Positions 19,357 to 27,981 of a stretch of DNA of 64,000 nucleotides are shown here, one piece after another (positions within the stretch are counted from its first letter, which is position 1; every line of letters begins with the position of its first letter). The stretch lies in the NCBI RefSeq assembly GCF_014650595.1, contig NZ_BMVG01000001.1, positions 620,001 to 684,000 of the forward strand. The letters are read 5' to 3'. The notes under the pieces were generated by a model. It saw only the letters and a program-made list of their open reading frames with translations. It was not told the origin of the DNA and ran no database searches. Made by a program: the position numbers and the translations under genes. This stretch comes from Streptomyces alanosinicus (GTDB lineage Bacteria > Actinomycetota > Actinomycetes > Streptomycetales > Streptomycetaceae).

Positions 19357-19360
19357 CCGA

Positions 19361-19833
19361 TCAGTCGGAGCTGCCGCCAACTGCGCGAGGAGGTCCCGCG
19401 GGGCGTCGCCCAGCGTCGGCGGCACCGGTGCCGTACCGCCATGGCGGCCGTGTGCGCCGAAGTCCCTCCCGTCGCTGCCGTCCAGCGGTCGTGCGGCGGT
19501 GCAGGAGTTCGCAGCGCACTGCCTCGTTCCAGCCCTGGATCGCGTGCTTGGCACCGCGGAAGGCGGACTGGAGGGGGATGCCGCGGTAGGCGAGCGCCGA
19601 GCCGACCTGTACGACGACGCCGTGGCCGCGCGGCAGCATCCGGCGCAGGGCTGCCTGCGTGCCGTACAGTCGTCGGCTGCGACGTCCAGCCCGTTTCGGC
19701 CCCGCGCCACGAGCGCGACGTGGTCGCCCCGTGCGGCGAAGGCCCGTGCGGCGGCCCGGCCGACGCCCCCGCTGGCTCCGGTGACCACGACGACGCGTGG
19801 ACCGTACGACCTGTGACTCGACCGTCGGAACAT
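19361..19833 (-). pseudogene. short-chain dehydrogenase remnant
   Basis: The N terminus VVVVTGASGGVGRAAARAF with DHVALVARGRNGLD is a good SDR cofactor-binding start. About 100 residues are then missing, and the gene resumes in another frame with YGTQAALRRMLPRGHGVVV, GSALAYRGIPLQSAFRGAKH and AIQGWNEAVRCELLH, which holds part of the active-site region (Ser and Tyr/Lys equivalents). The C-terminal third is scrambled over several frames (TAPVPPTLGDAPRD). Internal deletion plus frameshifts make it non-functional. It lies between the P-type ATPase and the LigD-type polymerase and faces the ATPase. Confidence 0.75.
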
Positions 19834-19890
19834 GACTGCTGCCTCCGTTTCCCGCCGGTGTCACCGGCACGGGGACGGCCTCCTGCCGGG

Positions 19891-20823
19891 TCATACGAGG
19901 TCGTCCAGGTGGCGTTGTGCTCTGTCGAGGGAGCGGCGGCAGCGGCTCAGGTTCTTCCATGGGTTCTCGTGTGTGTCCAGGCGATCGGCGAGAGTGCGCA
20001 GGGTCCAGCGCTGCGGGCCCAGCTCCGGGTCGTCGAGTTTCGCCCACGCCAGCGGGGTGGCGACCGGTGCGTGCGGGCGGGCGCGTACGGCGTAGGGGGC
20101 GACCGAGGTCTGGGCGTAGGCGTTGCGCTGGGTGTCCAGATAGAGACGGTTCCGGCGTTTGTTCTTGCGTGCTTCGGTCGTCAGCCGGTCGCTGTGCCGT
20201 GCCGCGAGCAGGTCGGCGACGCGCCGGGCGAAGTGCCGGGCGGTGTCGAAGTCCGTGCGCCGGTCGAGCGGCACCAGGAGGTGCAGGCCGCGTGATCCCG
20301 TCGTCATCAGCGCGGGCCGCAGCCCCAGCTCGGTGAGCAGGTCGCCCAGCCGGCGTGCGCCCCACCGGACGTTCTCGAAGCCGTCGCGTGCGCTGTCGGG
20401 CGGGTCGAGGTCGAAGACCAGCCGGTCGGGGCAGTCCAGGCAGTCCGCGGGGCTCAGCCAGGGATGCGGGGTGATGCACGCCTGGTTGGCGAGGTGGACG
20501 AGGGTGGCCGTGTTGTCGCAGACGGCCATGGTGAGACGGCCGCCCTCCTTGGGCACGCCTACCGTGCGTATCCAGTCGGGGAAGTAGTCGGGAACATCCT
20601 TGTGGTAGAAGGACTTTCCCCCGTACCCGTCCGGGTAGCGTTCCATCACCAACGGTCGCCCCCTGAGGTGGCTCAGTATCAGGGGCGCGATGCCGCGGTA
20701 GTAGTCGACCAGCTCGGCCTTGGTGATGCCGTCGTCCGGGAACAGCTCCTTGTCCGGGTTCGACAGCGGCACGGTGCGGTTGCCGACCCGTATCTGCTCC
20801 CGCGTCCTCGCCCTGGTACTCAT
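19891..20823 (-). CDS. LigD-type DNA polymerase/primase domain protein
   Basis: 310 residues from ATG at 20823 with GAGGAAG upstream. This is the stand-alone polymerase (PolDom) part of LigD. Motifs: LSNPDKELFPDDGITKAEL, LVMERYPDG, FYHKDVPDYFP, catalytic aspartates in RLVFDLDPPDSARDGF, and TGSRGLHLLVPLDR. Such proteins are archaeo-eukaryotic primase-fold polymerases that fill ends during Ku-dependent non-homologous end joining. No Ku or ligase domain lies in this window. UdgX and a broken nei are in the same accessory zone, so the region once carried several DNA-repair genes. Confidence 0.9.
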   Translation of the reverse strand: MSTRARTREQIRVGNRTVPLSNPDKELFPDDGITKAELVDYYRGIAPLILSHLRGRPLVMERYPDGYGGKSFYHKDVPDYFPDWIRTVGVPKEGGRLTMAVCDNTATLVHLANQACITPHPWLSPADCLDCPDRLVFDLDPPDSARDGFENVRWGARRLGDLLTELGLRPALMTTGSRGLHLLVPLDRRTDFDTARHFARRVADLLAARHSDRLTTEARKNKRRNRLYLDTQRNAYAQTSVAPYAVRARPHAPVATPLAWAKLDDPELGPQRWTLRTLADRLDTHENPWKNLSRCRRSLDRAQRHLDDLV

Positions 20824-20940
20824 GGCGTCTTCCTCGGTTGTCTCCGGGCCATCCGTGCACGGGCGGCGACCGCTCCCCGACCTCTGCCGAGTACCCGACG
20901 GACCTGGTGCCATGAGGGCGCACGACTCGGTGACAGTGCG

Positions 20941-22791
20941 CTACACGGTTATGACGACGAGCAGCACCGCCATCCCGACGGCGAGCCAGGCGACGTAGTC
21001 ACCGAGGTGTCCCGAGTGCAGTCGGCGCAGGGGCACGATCACGCGCCGTCCCACGCCTTCACAGACGGCCGCGGCCCTGCCCAACGCCGGTGACCGCAGC
21101 GTGGGCCCCCAGACGGCGGTCATGGCGAGGAGCACCGCCAGGGCGGTCGAGGCAAGCGCGAGAAGCACGCCCTCGGCGCTCCAGCCCACGTCCGGCACCG
21201 GCGCGGACGGTGCGACGGCGTGGCCGTGGAGCGCCGCCGCCGTATCGGTGGTGCGGTCGGTGAACTGCCGGGCGGCATGGGCGAGGGCGACGCCGAGGCC
21301 GGGGAGCAGTCCGACGGCGAGCGCGGCGGCGAGCAGTACGGTGGGCACGGCGAGCATGGGGACGGGGATCCGGCGCTGCGGATCGCGGATCTCCGGTTCC
21401 TCACCGCCGCCGGTGGTCTCCGGACCGGTGTACCGCTCGCGCGGCCGGGGCCCGGCACCGGCGAAGATCCGGGCGGCGGCCCGTAGCACGGCCCCGCTCG
21501 TGAGGGCCGAGACCAGCACGAACACGGCGGGGAGCCAAGGGAATTCAGCCTCCCCGGCATGCTCGGCGACCGCCTTGCCGAGGGCCGTCCCGAACGGCGG
21601 CAGTCCGGCGAGCCCGAGACCGCCCACGGCGAACAGCGCGCCGGCGAACGGCAGATCGCGGCCGCGCCGGTACGGCCCGTGCTCGTCGACGGAGCCGTGC
21701 CGGTCCAGCAGGACACCGGTGGTGGCGAACAGCGCCGCCTTCACCCCGGCGTGGGCGGCGACGTACAGGGCGGTGCCGGCCGTCGCGGCGGGGTGAGCAG
21801 TGCCGTCCCGGTGAGGAAGAGGCCGACGTGCCCGACCGTGGAGAAGGCGAGCAGCCGCTTGAGGTGGCGCTGCTGCCAGCACATCACGGCCCCCACCAGT
21901 GCCGTCAGCACCCCGGTGGCCACGAACACGGCGCGCAGGTGCGCGTGCGTGATGCCGTGCGGTCCGGAGAAGACGACCCAGTAGACGCGTGCGGTGCCGT
22001 AGACCCCGAGTTCCACCATGACGCCGGAGAGCAGCATGCATACCGGGGTCGGCGCGACGGAATGGGCGTCCGGAAGCCAGAAGTGCAGGGGCACCACCGC
22101 CGCCTTGACCAGCAGTCCGGTGACGATCAGCACGAAGGCCACGGACAGCAGGGCGTCGGGTCGGTGCCGGGCCAGCTGCGCACCGATCTGCGCGAGACCG
22201 AGCTCACCGGTGCGGGCGTAGACCAGCCCGATGCCGAGCAACGAGCAGTACGCACCGAGGGAGTTGACGACTACGAAGACCAGCGCGCCCTGCACCGGCC
22301 GCGGGTCCTCGATGCGATAGCCCGTCAGGGCGTAGGCGACCGCGCCCATCAGCTCGAAGAAGACGAACGCGTCGAACAGGTCGCCGGTCAGCGCGAAGCC
22401 GGCCATGCCCGCCTCGAACAGGAGGATGAGGGCGGGGAAGGTCCCCGCGTGCCCTTCGGGCGGCTCGTCGAAGTAGCGCCAGGAGTAGACGACGACCGCG
22501 AGCACGAGCGCGCCGGTGCAGTGCGAGACCGACGCCGATCCGGTCGCCGACGAGCACGATGCCGACGCTCTCACCGCGCACCGGGGACCAGCCGCCCAGC
22601 CACGAGACGCTGTGCCCGTCGTCGGTGCGCAGCCACAGCCGGGCGAGGCACCCGACCTCCAGCACCGCCCAGACGGTGACCAGCGCATCGATGGCCGGGC
22701 GCGGCAGCCACCGGCCGACGACCACCAGGACCACGGCGCCCAGCAGCGGTACGGCGATCACGAGCGGCAGCAGATCGGCGGTACGCACCAT
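20941..22791 (-). pseudogene. mrpD: Mrp/Mbh antiporter subunit D (NuoL/M/N-like), two frameshifts
   Basis: About 616 codons in three frames. The N terminus (MVRTADLLPLVIAVPLLG to GIVLVGDRIGVGLAL) shifts near 22,520 into the central part, which holds the proton-translocating core: WRYFDEPPEGHAG, AFVFFELMGAVAYALTGY (key Glu), GLLVKAAVVPLHFWLPDAHS (key Lys) and GAVMCWQQRHLKRLLAFSTV. Near 21,790 it shifts again to TALYVAAHAGVKAALFATTG and the C-terminal helices. Single-base indels explain both breaks. It is the last gene of the antiporter operon; without it the complex should not pump. Sequencing error remains possible. Confidence 0.8.
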
Positions 22792-22801
22792 GCCCGGCCC
22801 G

Positions 22802-23146
22802 CTAGCCCTTCAGCCCGGTCAGGGCGTCCGGGTCGACCGTGCCGTGCCGCTTGCGGATCTGCAGGGCGAGCGCGAGCAGCAGCGCCGTCACCGTGGCGCC
22901 CACCACGACGTCGGTGAGCGCGAGCGCCTGGACGACCGGGTCGACGGTGCGGGTGCGCAGCGGCGTGTCGGTGAAGTACGGCGCGATGCCGCCGCGCCGG
23001 TACCCGACGGTGAGCAGCAGCACGTACGTCGACGACTGCGCCACCGTGAGACAGCCGACGGCGTGGATGATGTCGCGGCTGGTGACCATGCCGTACACAC
23101 CGGCGAGGAAGATCCACCCGGCGGCGAGGAAGGGCAGCATCGTCAT
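22802..23146 (-). CDS. mrpC: Mrp/Mbh antiporter subunit C (NuoK-like)
   Basis: 114 residues with three predicted membrane helices: LPFLAAGWIFLAGVYGMV, IIHAVGCLTVAQSSTYVLLL and ALTDVVVGATVTALLLALAL. The layout and the VVGATVTALLLALALQI segment fit MrpC/MnhC, the NuoK homologue of cation/proton antiporters. Its start overlaps the stop of the subunit B gene by 4 bp, and the D subunit follows 10 bp later, as in canonical Mrp operons. It acts in the cytoplasmic membrane as part of a multi-subunit complex. Confidence 0.88.
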   Translation of the reverse strand: MTMLPFLAAGWIFLAGVYGMVTSRDIIHAVGCLTVAQSSTYVLLLTVGYRRGGIAPYFTDTPLRTRTVDPVVQALALTDVVVGATVTALLLALALQIRKRHGTVDPDALTGLKG

Positions 23147-23898
23147 GTGCCGCCTCCCGAGCCCGGGTTCCGCGCCGGTCTCACCTCGACGGCCTGGTCG
23201 AGGAAGGAGGCGAGCAGGACGATGATGCCCGAGCCGACCTCGACGCCGACCGCCGCGTTCAGCAACGGCACCAGGCCGCCGGAGGAGAGCTGCCCGAAGG
23301 TGCCGAGCGGCAGCACGTTCTGGAGGTAGGCCCCGCCGGCGATCAGCCCGGCGAACCCCAGAGCCACGAAGGCGCCCGCGCCGAGCGCGTCGGCCAGGTC
23401 GAGCACGGCCAGTGGGCGGACGCGTTTCAGCACCCGGTAGTCCGCGGCCACATACGCCATGTGCAGCCCGGTGGCGAGAATGACACCACCCTGGAAGCCG
23501 CCGCCCGGCGACAACTGGCCGTGCGCCACGATGTACACGCCGGTCAGGAGCGTGACCGGCACCATCACCAGGCCCAGCAGCCGGGTGCTGGGCAGGACCC
23601 GCCCGGCCCGCGGCGGACCGACGCGCTCATCGCGGGCACGGCGCAGCAGCACGAGCGTCCCGAGCACCGAGGCGAACAGGATCGACTCCTCCCCTAGGGT
23701 GTCCAGGGCGCGCTGGTCGAAGTTGACCGAGGAGACCACGTAAGCGGTGCGCTGCCGCAGGAACGCGGCCACCGCGCGGGTGCCGTATGGGTGCACCGCC
23801 GTCCCGAAGCGCGGCAGCCCGGTGCAGGCGAGCGTGTACGCCACGGCGAAGACGACGGCCGCGGCCCAGAACAGCCGGATGCGCGCGCTACGACTCAT
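23143..23898 (-). CDS. mrpB: Mrp/Mbh antiporter subunit B with MbhE-like N terminus
   Basis: 251 residues, longer than a plain MrpB of about 140. The N-terminal 100 residues carry a membrane anchor (RIRLFWAAAVVFAVAYTLAC) and the VVSSVNFDQRALDTLGEESILFASV segment typical of the MbhE-like or MrpA C-terminal portion. The rest is the MnhB domain: LLTGVYIVAHGQLSPGGGFQ, GVILATGLHMAYVA, and the PLLNAAVGVEVGSGIIVLL end. It is therefore a natural fusion as seen in Mbh/Mrp group clusters that lack a full MrpA. Overlaps both neighbours. Confidence 0.85.
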   Translation of the reverse strand: MSRSARIRLFWAAAVVFAVAYTLACTGLPRFGTAVHPYGTRAVAAFLRQRTAYVVSSVNFDQRALDTLGEESILFASVLGTLVLLRRARDERVGPPRAGRVLPSTRLLGLVMVPVTLLTGVYIVAHGQLSPGGGFQGGVILATGLHMAYVAADYRVLKRVRPLAVLDLADALGAGAFVALGFAGLIAGGAYLQNVLPLGTFGQLSSGGLVPLLNAAVGVEVGSGIIVLLASFLDQAVEVRPARNPGSGGGT

Positions 23899-24193
23899 CG
23901 CCGCCCTCCTGCCCGCGCTCGACCCCGTCGTGGCGCGAAGCCGTGGGGCGGCGCACCTTGCGGACCGTCAGCAGGATGAGCAGCGGGGTGACCGCCGTAC
24001 CGACGGCCAACTGGGACAGTGCCACGTCGGGTGCCTGGAGAAACGTGAACAGGACGGTGAGGCACAGACCGAGGACGGCCAGCAGGACGGCCTGCCGTAC
24101 CGGGTCGCGGGCCAGCGCCGCGGCTGTGGCACTCGCCGCGACCAGCACCAGTTCGCCGGCGATCAGACACTCCTGGGCGACGGCGGTGCTCAC
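23888..24193 (-). CDS. MbhD-like (DUF4040) antiporter subunit
   Basis: 101 residues from a GTG at 24193 that overlaps the stop of the upstream subunit G gene (GTGA). Three membrane helices: CLIAGELVLVAASATAAALA, QAVLLAVLGLCLTVLFTFLQ and LSQLAVGTAVTPLLILLTV. The FTFLQAPDVALSQLAVG motif is the signature of the MbhD/MrpA C-terminal element. In this operon it replaces the corresponding part of the large MrpA subunit, which is absent. No clear ribosome-binding site, so translation probably depends on coupling. Confidence 0.82.
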   Translation of the reverse strand: MSTAVAQECLIAGELVLVAASATAAALARDPVRQAVLLAVLGLCLTVLFTFLQAPDVALSQLAVGTAVTPLLILLTVRKVRRPTASRHDGVERGQEGGDES

Positions 24194-24513
24194 TGCGGGG
24201 AGTCCCTTCGCAGCAGGTGTTCGTGCTGGGCCGTCGCCCGGCCGATCGCCATCGCCGTGACCGCCCCGCCGAACGCCACGATCACCGCGACGAGAACCAG
24301 CTTGACGGCTGCGCGCCCGGGGCCGGACTCGACGGCCAGGGCGAGCGCGACGAGCGGAGCGCCGACCGTGGAGGCGGGGGTGAGGGCATGCAGTCTCTGG
24401 TACGGCCGGGGGAGGGCCACCAGGCCGGCGGCGGACACCAGCAGCACACCGGTACCGGCGACGAGCAGGACGAGTGCACACACATGACGGACAGCCATGT
24501 CACGGCTTCCCAT
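24190..24513 (-). CDS. mrpG: Mrp antiporter subunit G
   Basis: 107 residues, three membrane helices. The family signature VALPRPYQRLHALTPASTVG is followed by APLVALALAV and KLVLVAVIVAFGGAVTAMAI, matching PhaG/MnhG. It overlaps the F subunit gene upstream and the MbhD-like gene downstream. Function: small accessory membrane subunit of the cation/proton antiporter. Confidence 0.9.
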   Translation of the reverse strand: MGSRDMAVRHVCALVLLVAGTGVLLVSAAGLVALPRPYQRLHALTPASTVGAPLVALALAVESGPGRAAVKLVLVAVIVAFGGAVTAMAIGRATAQHEHLLRRDSPQ

Positions 24514-24790
24514 GGGCCTGGGCGTCGGGGGCCTCGATCGACCGGCCGCCGAGGAAACGGGCGAAGACCAGCGTTCCGGCGGGTCCCAGGACGGCGAGGA
24601 CGAGGCCGAGGTCGGCGAAGGAACTGCGGCCGAATCCCTGGGCCGTCAGCAGCAGGACGGCGGTGACGACGGTGGTCGCCAGACTGAGCCCCGCGAGCCG
24701 CTCGACCGCCGAGCCCCGGCCGGCGGCCCACACGCACGGCGGCATCCCCAGGGTCAGCAGGACCGCGATCGCGACCAGCCAGACGTTCAT
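24500..24790 (-). CDS. mrpF: Mrp antiporter subunit F
   Basis: 96 residues with three hydrophobic helices: NVWLVAIAVLLTLGMPPCVW, LAGLSLATTVVTAVLLLTAQ and SFADLGLVLAVLGPAGTLVF. The helix pattern, length, and position between E and G identify MrpF/MnhF. Overlaps the end of mrpE by 4 bp. Confidence 0.87.
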   Translation of the reverse strand: MNVWLVAIAVLLTLGMPPCVWAAGRGSAVERLAGLSLATTVVTAVLLLTAQGFGRSSFADLGLVLAVLGPAGTLVFARFLGGRSIEAPDAQAHGKP

Positions 24791-25281
24791 CGACGCATCC
24801 CCTCGGTGAGCACATCCTCCAGGCGCGTACGGTCATCGGTGAGAAAGTGGGCGACGGCTGTCTGCGGGGCTCGCCCCGTCTCCCGTGGTTCGAGTACGTC
24901 GACGACGTATGCGCCGGGGGTGGACGACAGCAGCGCACAGGCCCACGCGGCACCCGCTCCGGAGGCCAGTGTCATCTTCTTCAGGCTCCCTTCCGGGGAA
25001 CGGCCGCCGAGGGCACGCGCGGTGACCCCGCACAGTCCGACCAGGTCGGTGAGAACCGCGCCGGGCCACGCGAGCGCGGCCGCTGCCCACCGCCGGGTGT
25101 CGCCCAGCCGGGCGTGCGAGGCCGTGTGCACGGCCCGTGCGGCGACCGCCGCGATCAGCGCTCCGCCCGCGACGACGACGAGTTCGAGGGGCGAGACGGT
25201 GCTGATGAACAGGACGTTGACGACGACCAGCACCGCCCACCAGGCCACTACCTCGCCGAGTGCCGCCAGGGCTGTGCGCAT
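24787..25281 (-). CDS. mrpE: Mrp antiporter subunit E
   Basis: 164 residues. Two N-terminal membrane helices (WWAVLVVVNVLFISTVSPLE and VVAGGALIAAVAARAVHT) are followed by a soluble part with AAALAWPGAVLTDLVGLCGV and GAYVVDVLEPRETG. This matches MnhE/MrpE. It is the first gene of a tightly overlapping operon E-F-G-MbhD-B-C-D. The operon has no full-length MrpA, like Mbh-type antiporter modules. Confidence 0.85.
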   Translation of the reverse strand: MRTALAALGEVVAWWAVLVVVNVLFISTVSPLELVVVAGGALIAAVAARAVHTASHARLGDTRRWAAAALAWPGAVLTDLVGLCGVTARALGGRSPEGSLKKMTLASGAGAAWACALLSSTPGAYVVDVLEPRETGRAPQTAVAHFLTDDRTRLEDVLTEGMRR

Positions 25282-25458
25282 CGGCCCTCCTCACCCACGT
25301 GCGTCGCCGCGGACCAGCAACGTGTACCGCGCGCCGCCATCGCCATGCCCCGTGCACGCCGGGGAGGGCGACCCCTCGGGCCGAGCGTCACCGCGATGGA
25401 GCATCGTGTACGCCGTCAGGGCCGGCAGACACAGGACACCGTGTGCAACCGGGTGTGT

Positions 25459-25614
25459 CTACCAGTAGTGGCGTCTGCCGCCTATGGCGTGTCCGACGGA
25501 GCCGAGGAGGAACAGGATGGCTCCGATGAGGAGCAGGATGATTCCGATCGTCCACAGGATGCCGATGTGCAGGACGAATCCGACGATGAGCAGGATGACG
25601 CCGAGTGCGATCAT
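25459..25614 (-). CDS. small hydrophobic membrane protein (DUF6131-like)
   Basis: 51 residues from ATG at 25614, with a strong AGGAGAG site 6 nt upstream. Nearly all of it is membrane helix: MIALGVILLIVGFVLHIG then ILWTIGIILLLIGAILFLLG, ending SVGHAIGGRRHYW. The two-helix body with a short basic aromatic tail matches the small DUF6131-type proteins common in Streptomyces stress-gene clusters. Function unknown. Confidence 0.78.
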   Translation of the reverse strand: MIALGVILLIVGFVLHIGILWTIGIILLLIGAILFLLGSVGHAIGGRRHYW

Positions 25615-25710
25615 GGCGCTCTCCTTTCTCTCCGGCTGGTGTGTTGCTCAGCTGTCCGCGGCTTGCACCGCGTGCCGGTGGACCTGGGGCCGGCCTCCTT
25701 CCGGTATCTG

Positions 25711-26067
25711 CTACCTGCCGTGTTCCCGTTCTGCGTGGATTACGTCTCCTCGGCGAAGACGGCTCCACTCCAGATGACGCGGATCGGGCACCGCGGCCGC
25801 AGCGTGCGCGTGGGTGTGGGCGTGCGGGGCGCAGTGGCCCGAGATCTGCAGGCCATGGCTCCGGGCCAGGGCGGCGACGCGTAGCCAGACCGTGATGCCG
25901 CCGCACCGGGTGACGTCGGCCTGGAGGCAGTCGACGGCGCGGGCCATGGCCTCGTTCGCGCGGGGCACGTCGAGGACGGAACCGCCGGTGACCACGTCGG
26001 CGAGCAGGTCGTCGATGACGGTGTAGACCTCGCTGTCCACCCGCTCCACCGGCCACATCACGGTCAC
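25711..26067 (-). pseudogene. enolase-superfamily protein with internal deletions
   Basis: 118 codons from a GTG at 26067 that overlaps the stop of the preceding remnant (GTGA). The N terminus VERVDSEVYTV and the DLLADVVTGGSVLDVPRANE segment belong to the N-terminal half of mandelate racemase/muconate-lactonising relatives. The sequence then jumps directly to AVDCLQADVTRCGGITVWLR and LQISGHCAPHAHTHAHAAAA, which is the C-terminal barrel end. The middle of the barrel, with the catalytic Lys and most metal ligands, is missing. Family members have about 360 residues. The deletions kept the frame, so a short protein may still be made but cannot be an active enolase-fold enzyme. Confidence 0.75.
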
Positions 26068-26542
26068 TGGCGCCCCCCGGGCAGGAACTCCTGCACCTTG
26101 GCCTTGAAGCCTTGGCGGGCCATGGCGGCCCGGGGCCGAAGGCCGACACATCGATCGGCACCGGTTCGTCCGGGACCGTGTACAGACGGGCGTTCTCCAC
26201 GGTGTAGTGCCTGCCGTGGAGGCTGGTCTGCTCCCCGGTCAACAGCCGCCGGATGATCCGGAGGGCCTCCTCCAGCATCTCCAGCCGTACCGGTGCCTCC
26301 GGCCAGACCGTACCGAGGATGTGTTCGTTGAGCGCCTCGCCGGTGCCCACGCCCAGCCGGAAGCGCCCGTCCAGCTGCACCGCGCTGGTCGCGGCGGCTT
26401 TCGTTCCACGGGTGATGGTGGTCCGATATCCACAGCGACTTGAAGCCGGCCTGCCCGGCCATGCGCGCCTGCTCGACGAGTTCCGCCGGGCCGTGGCCGG
26501 GCCGTGCTCCTCACACGACAGGAAGTATCCGAAGCCGGGCAT
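26064..26542 (-). pseudogene. F420-type LLM-class oxidoreductase remnant
   Basis: Starts well (ATG 26542 with GGGAGG upstream; MPGFGYFLSCEEHGP), then shifts frame to MAGQAGFKSLWISDHHHPWNE. It loses about 50 residues and resumes as ATSAVQLDGRFRLGVGTGEAL, NEHILGTVWPEAPVRLEMLE and LLTGEQTSLHGRHYTVENAR up to PVPIDVSAFGP. The rest of the barrel is absent, and the stop at 26064 follows in another frame. The retained blocks are typical of F420-dependent luciferase-like oxidoreductases. Non-functional. Confidence 0.78.
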
Positions 26543-26919
26543 CACGCCTCCCGGAGGGAACATGTCGGATCCTGGACGCACGGGTACCCGCCGGATCGCC
26601 GTCCGCGCGGCCCCGGGTCCGACGATCAGCGTCCACTACTGCCAAGACACCCGTGCCTCGCCCCTGCCATAGGGGATGTCATGGTCCGAAGAAGCGCGAA
26701 ACCTGTGTGCCCGGGCCGAGTTGGACGCGCGCACGGAGCACGATCCGCACGACAACGCCACCGCACGGCGGACTTGGGTGGACGAGATCGGTGACGAGAT
26801 CGTGGACGAGATCGTGGACGAGATCGTCGTCAGCCAGGCCGCCTGCCTGCTGTCCGCCCTGGTCGGACCCGGCGCCGCCCCCAGCGCCGGAGTTGCTGTG
26901 GTCGAGGCCGCGCTGCCGG
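26543..26919. other. no convincing gene; 12-bp tandem repeat
   Basis: No frame shows a family or a supported start. At 26779-26826 the 12-bp unit GTGGACGAGATC is repeated four times (second copy GGTGACGAGATC), giving DEI(V/G) repeats in one frame. Probably debris plus a slippage repeat. Confidence 0.5.
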
Positions 26920-27102
26920 TCACAGGGACCGGGTGTCGCTCGCCGGAGGGTCGGACCTCTCGTCGTTCTCCGCCTCGTCGCCCTCGGCCTTGGCCCGCAC
27001 GTCCCGCGGGGTCGGGGCCACGATGCCGCGTTCCTCCGCGGACCGCTCTCTCGTCTTTTCGCCGGGCTGGGTGTCGCCCCTGCGGTTGCGGTGGGCATTC
27101 AT
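26920..27102 (-). CDS. small charged hypothetical protein
   Basis: 60 residues from ATG at 27102, with AGGAGAGGA about 9 nt upstream. The composition is strongly charged: MNAHRNRRGDTQPGEKTRE, then RGIVAPTPRDVRAKAEGDEA and a polar tail. No hydrophobic core, so probably disordered. The good ribosome-binding site is the main support. Divergent from the udgX gene. Function unknown. Confidence 0.5.
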   Translation of the reverse strand: MNAHRNRRGDTQPGEKTRERSAEERGIVAPTPRDVRAKAEGDEAENDERSDPPASDTRSL

Positions 27103-27230
27103 GGCAATGTCCTCTCCTCTGTTCCGTTCCCAGACGGCGGGTCGGTTGTCCATCCGGCGAGTACCCGGGTACTCGGAATCCGTAACGGCCCGCGCAGGGC
27201 TCAGGACCAGGCCGAGAAGGGGCGACAGGC

Positions 27231-27959
27231 ATGGCCGGAACGACTGCCGGCGCATCCGGCCGCGATCACGACGCGACGCCGTACCTGCCGGGACGGCGCG
27301 CGGGACTGCCCGGGCTGCGGAAGGCCGCCGCGCAGTGCCGGGGTTGTCCGCTGTACCAGGACGCGACCCAGACCGTGTTCGGCGAGGGCGACACGACCGC
27401 ACAGGTCCTGCTCATCGGTGAGCAGCCCGGGGATCAGGAGGACCGGCAGGGCCGGCCGTTCGTCGGCCCTGCGGGCAAGGTGCTGAGACGTGCCCTCGCG
27501 GATGCGGGCATCGATCCGGAGCGGGTGTACGTCACCAACGCGGTGAAACACTTCAAGTTCACGCTCCCCGAGGGCCGCAAACGCCGGATCCGCAAGGCCC
27601 CGACACTCCGCGAGACGACCGCCTGCCGGCCCTGGCTGAGGGCCGAACTGAGGGTCGTGGCGCCGGAGGTGGTCGTCGCGCTCGGCGGGACGGCGGGCAA
27701 AGCCCTGCTCGGCTCGGGCTTCCGGGTGACCGAGCGACGCGGCGCCCTGCTGCCCTGGACCGGCCTCGCCGGGAGCGACGGAGACGGCGACGGGGCGGGC
27801 GGAGCCGAGCAGGCGATCAGCGGGCTGGTCGCGACGATCCATCCGTCCGCCGTGCTGCGCGCCGACGACGCCGACCGCACGCGGGTCTACGACGGCCTCG
27901 TCGAAGATCTGCGCATCGTGACCCGCCTCCTGGCCGACGGCGACCGAACCGGTCGGTGA
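27231..27959 (+). CDS. udgX: UdgX-type uracil-DNA glycosylase with altered KRRIH loop
   Basis: 242 residues. Four N-terminal Fe-S cysteine positions fit (CRGCPLY early, ACRPWL later), with motif A LIGEQPGDQEDRQGRPFVGP, VYVTNAVKHFKF, and motif B TIHPSAVLR. Known UdgX proteins have a loop GKRRIHK whose His attacks the abasic sugar and locks the enzyme covalently on uracil DNA. Here the loop reads GRKRRIRKAP: residue 121 is Arg (codon CGC at 27591-27593) instead of His. The protein should therefore not form the usual covalent adduct and may act as an ordinary glycosylase or be inactive. The rest of the fold looks intact. Confidence 0.88.
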   Translation: MAGTTAGASGRDHDATPYLPGRRAGLPGLRKAAAQCRGCPLYQDATQTVFGEGDTTAQVLLIGEQPGDQEDRQGRPFVGPAGKVLRRALADAGIDPERVYVTNAVKHFKFTLPEGRKRRIRKAPTLRETTACRPWLRAELRVVAPEVVVALGGTAGKALLGSGFRVTERRGALLPWTGLAGSDGDGDGAGGAEQAISGLVATIHPSAVLRADDADRTRVYDGLVEDLRIVTRLLADGDRTGR

Positions 27960-27981
27960 CCGAGGGCCGCAGAAGGTGACC

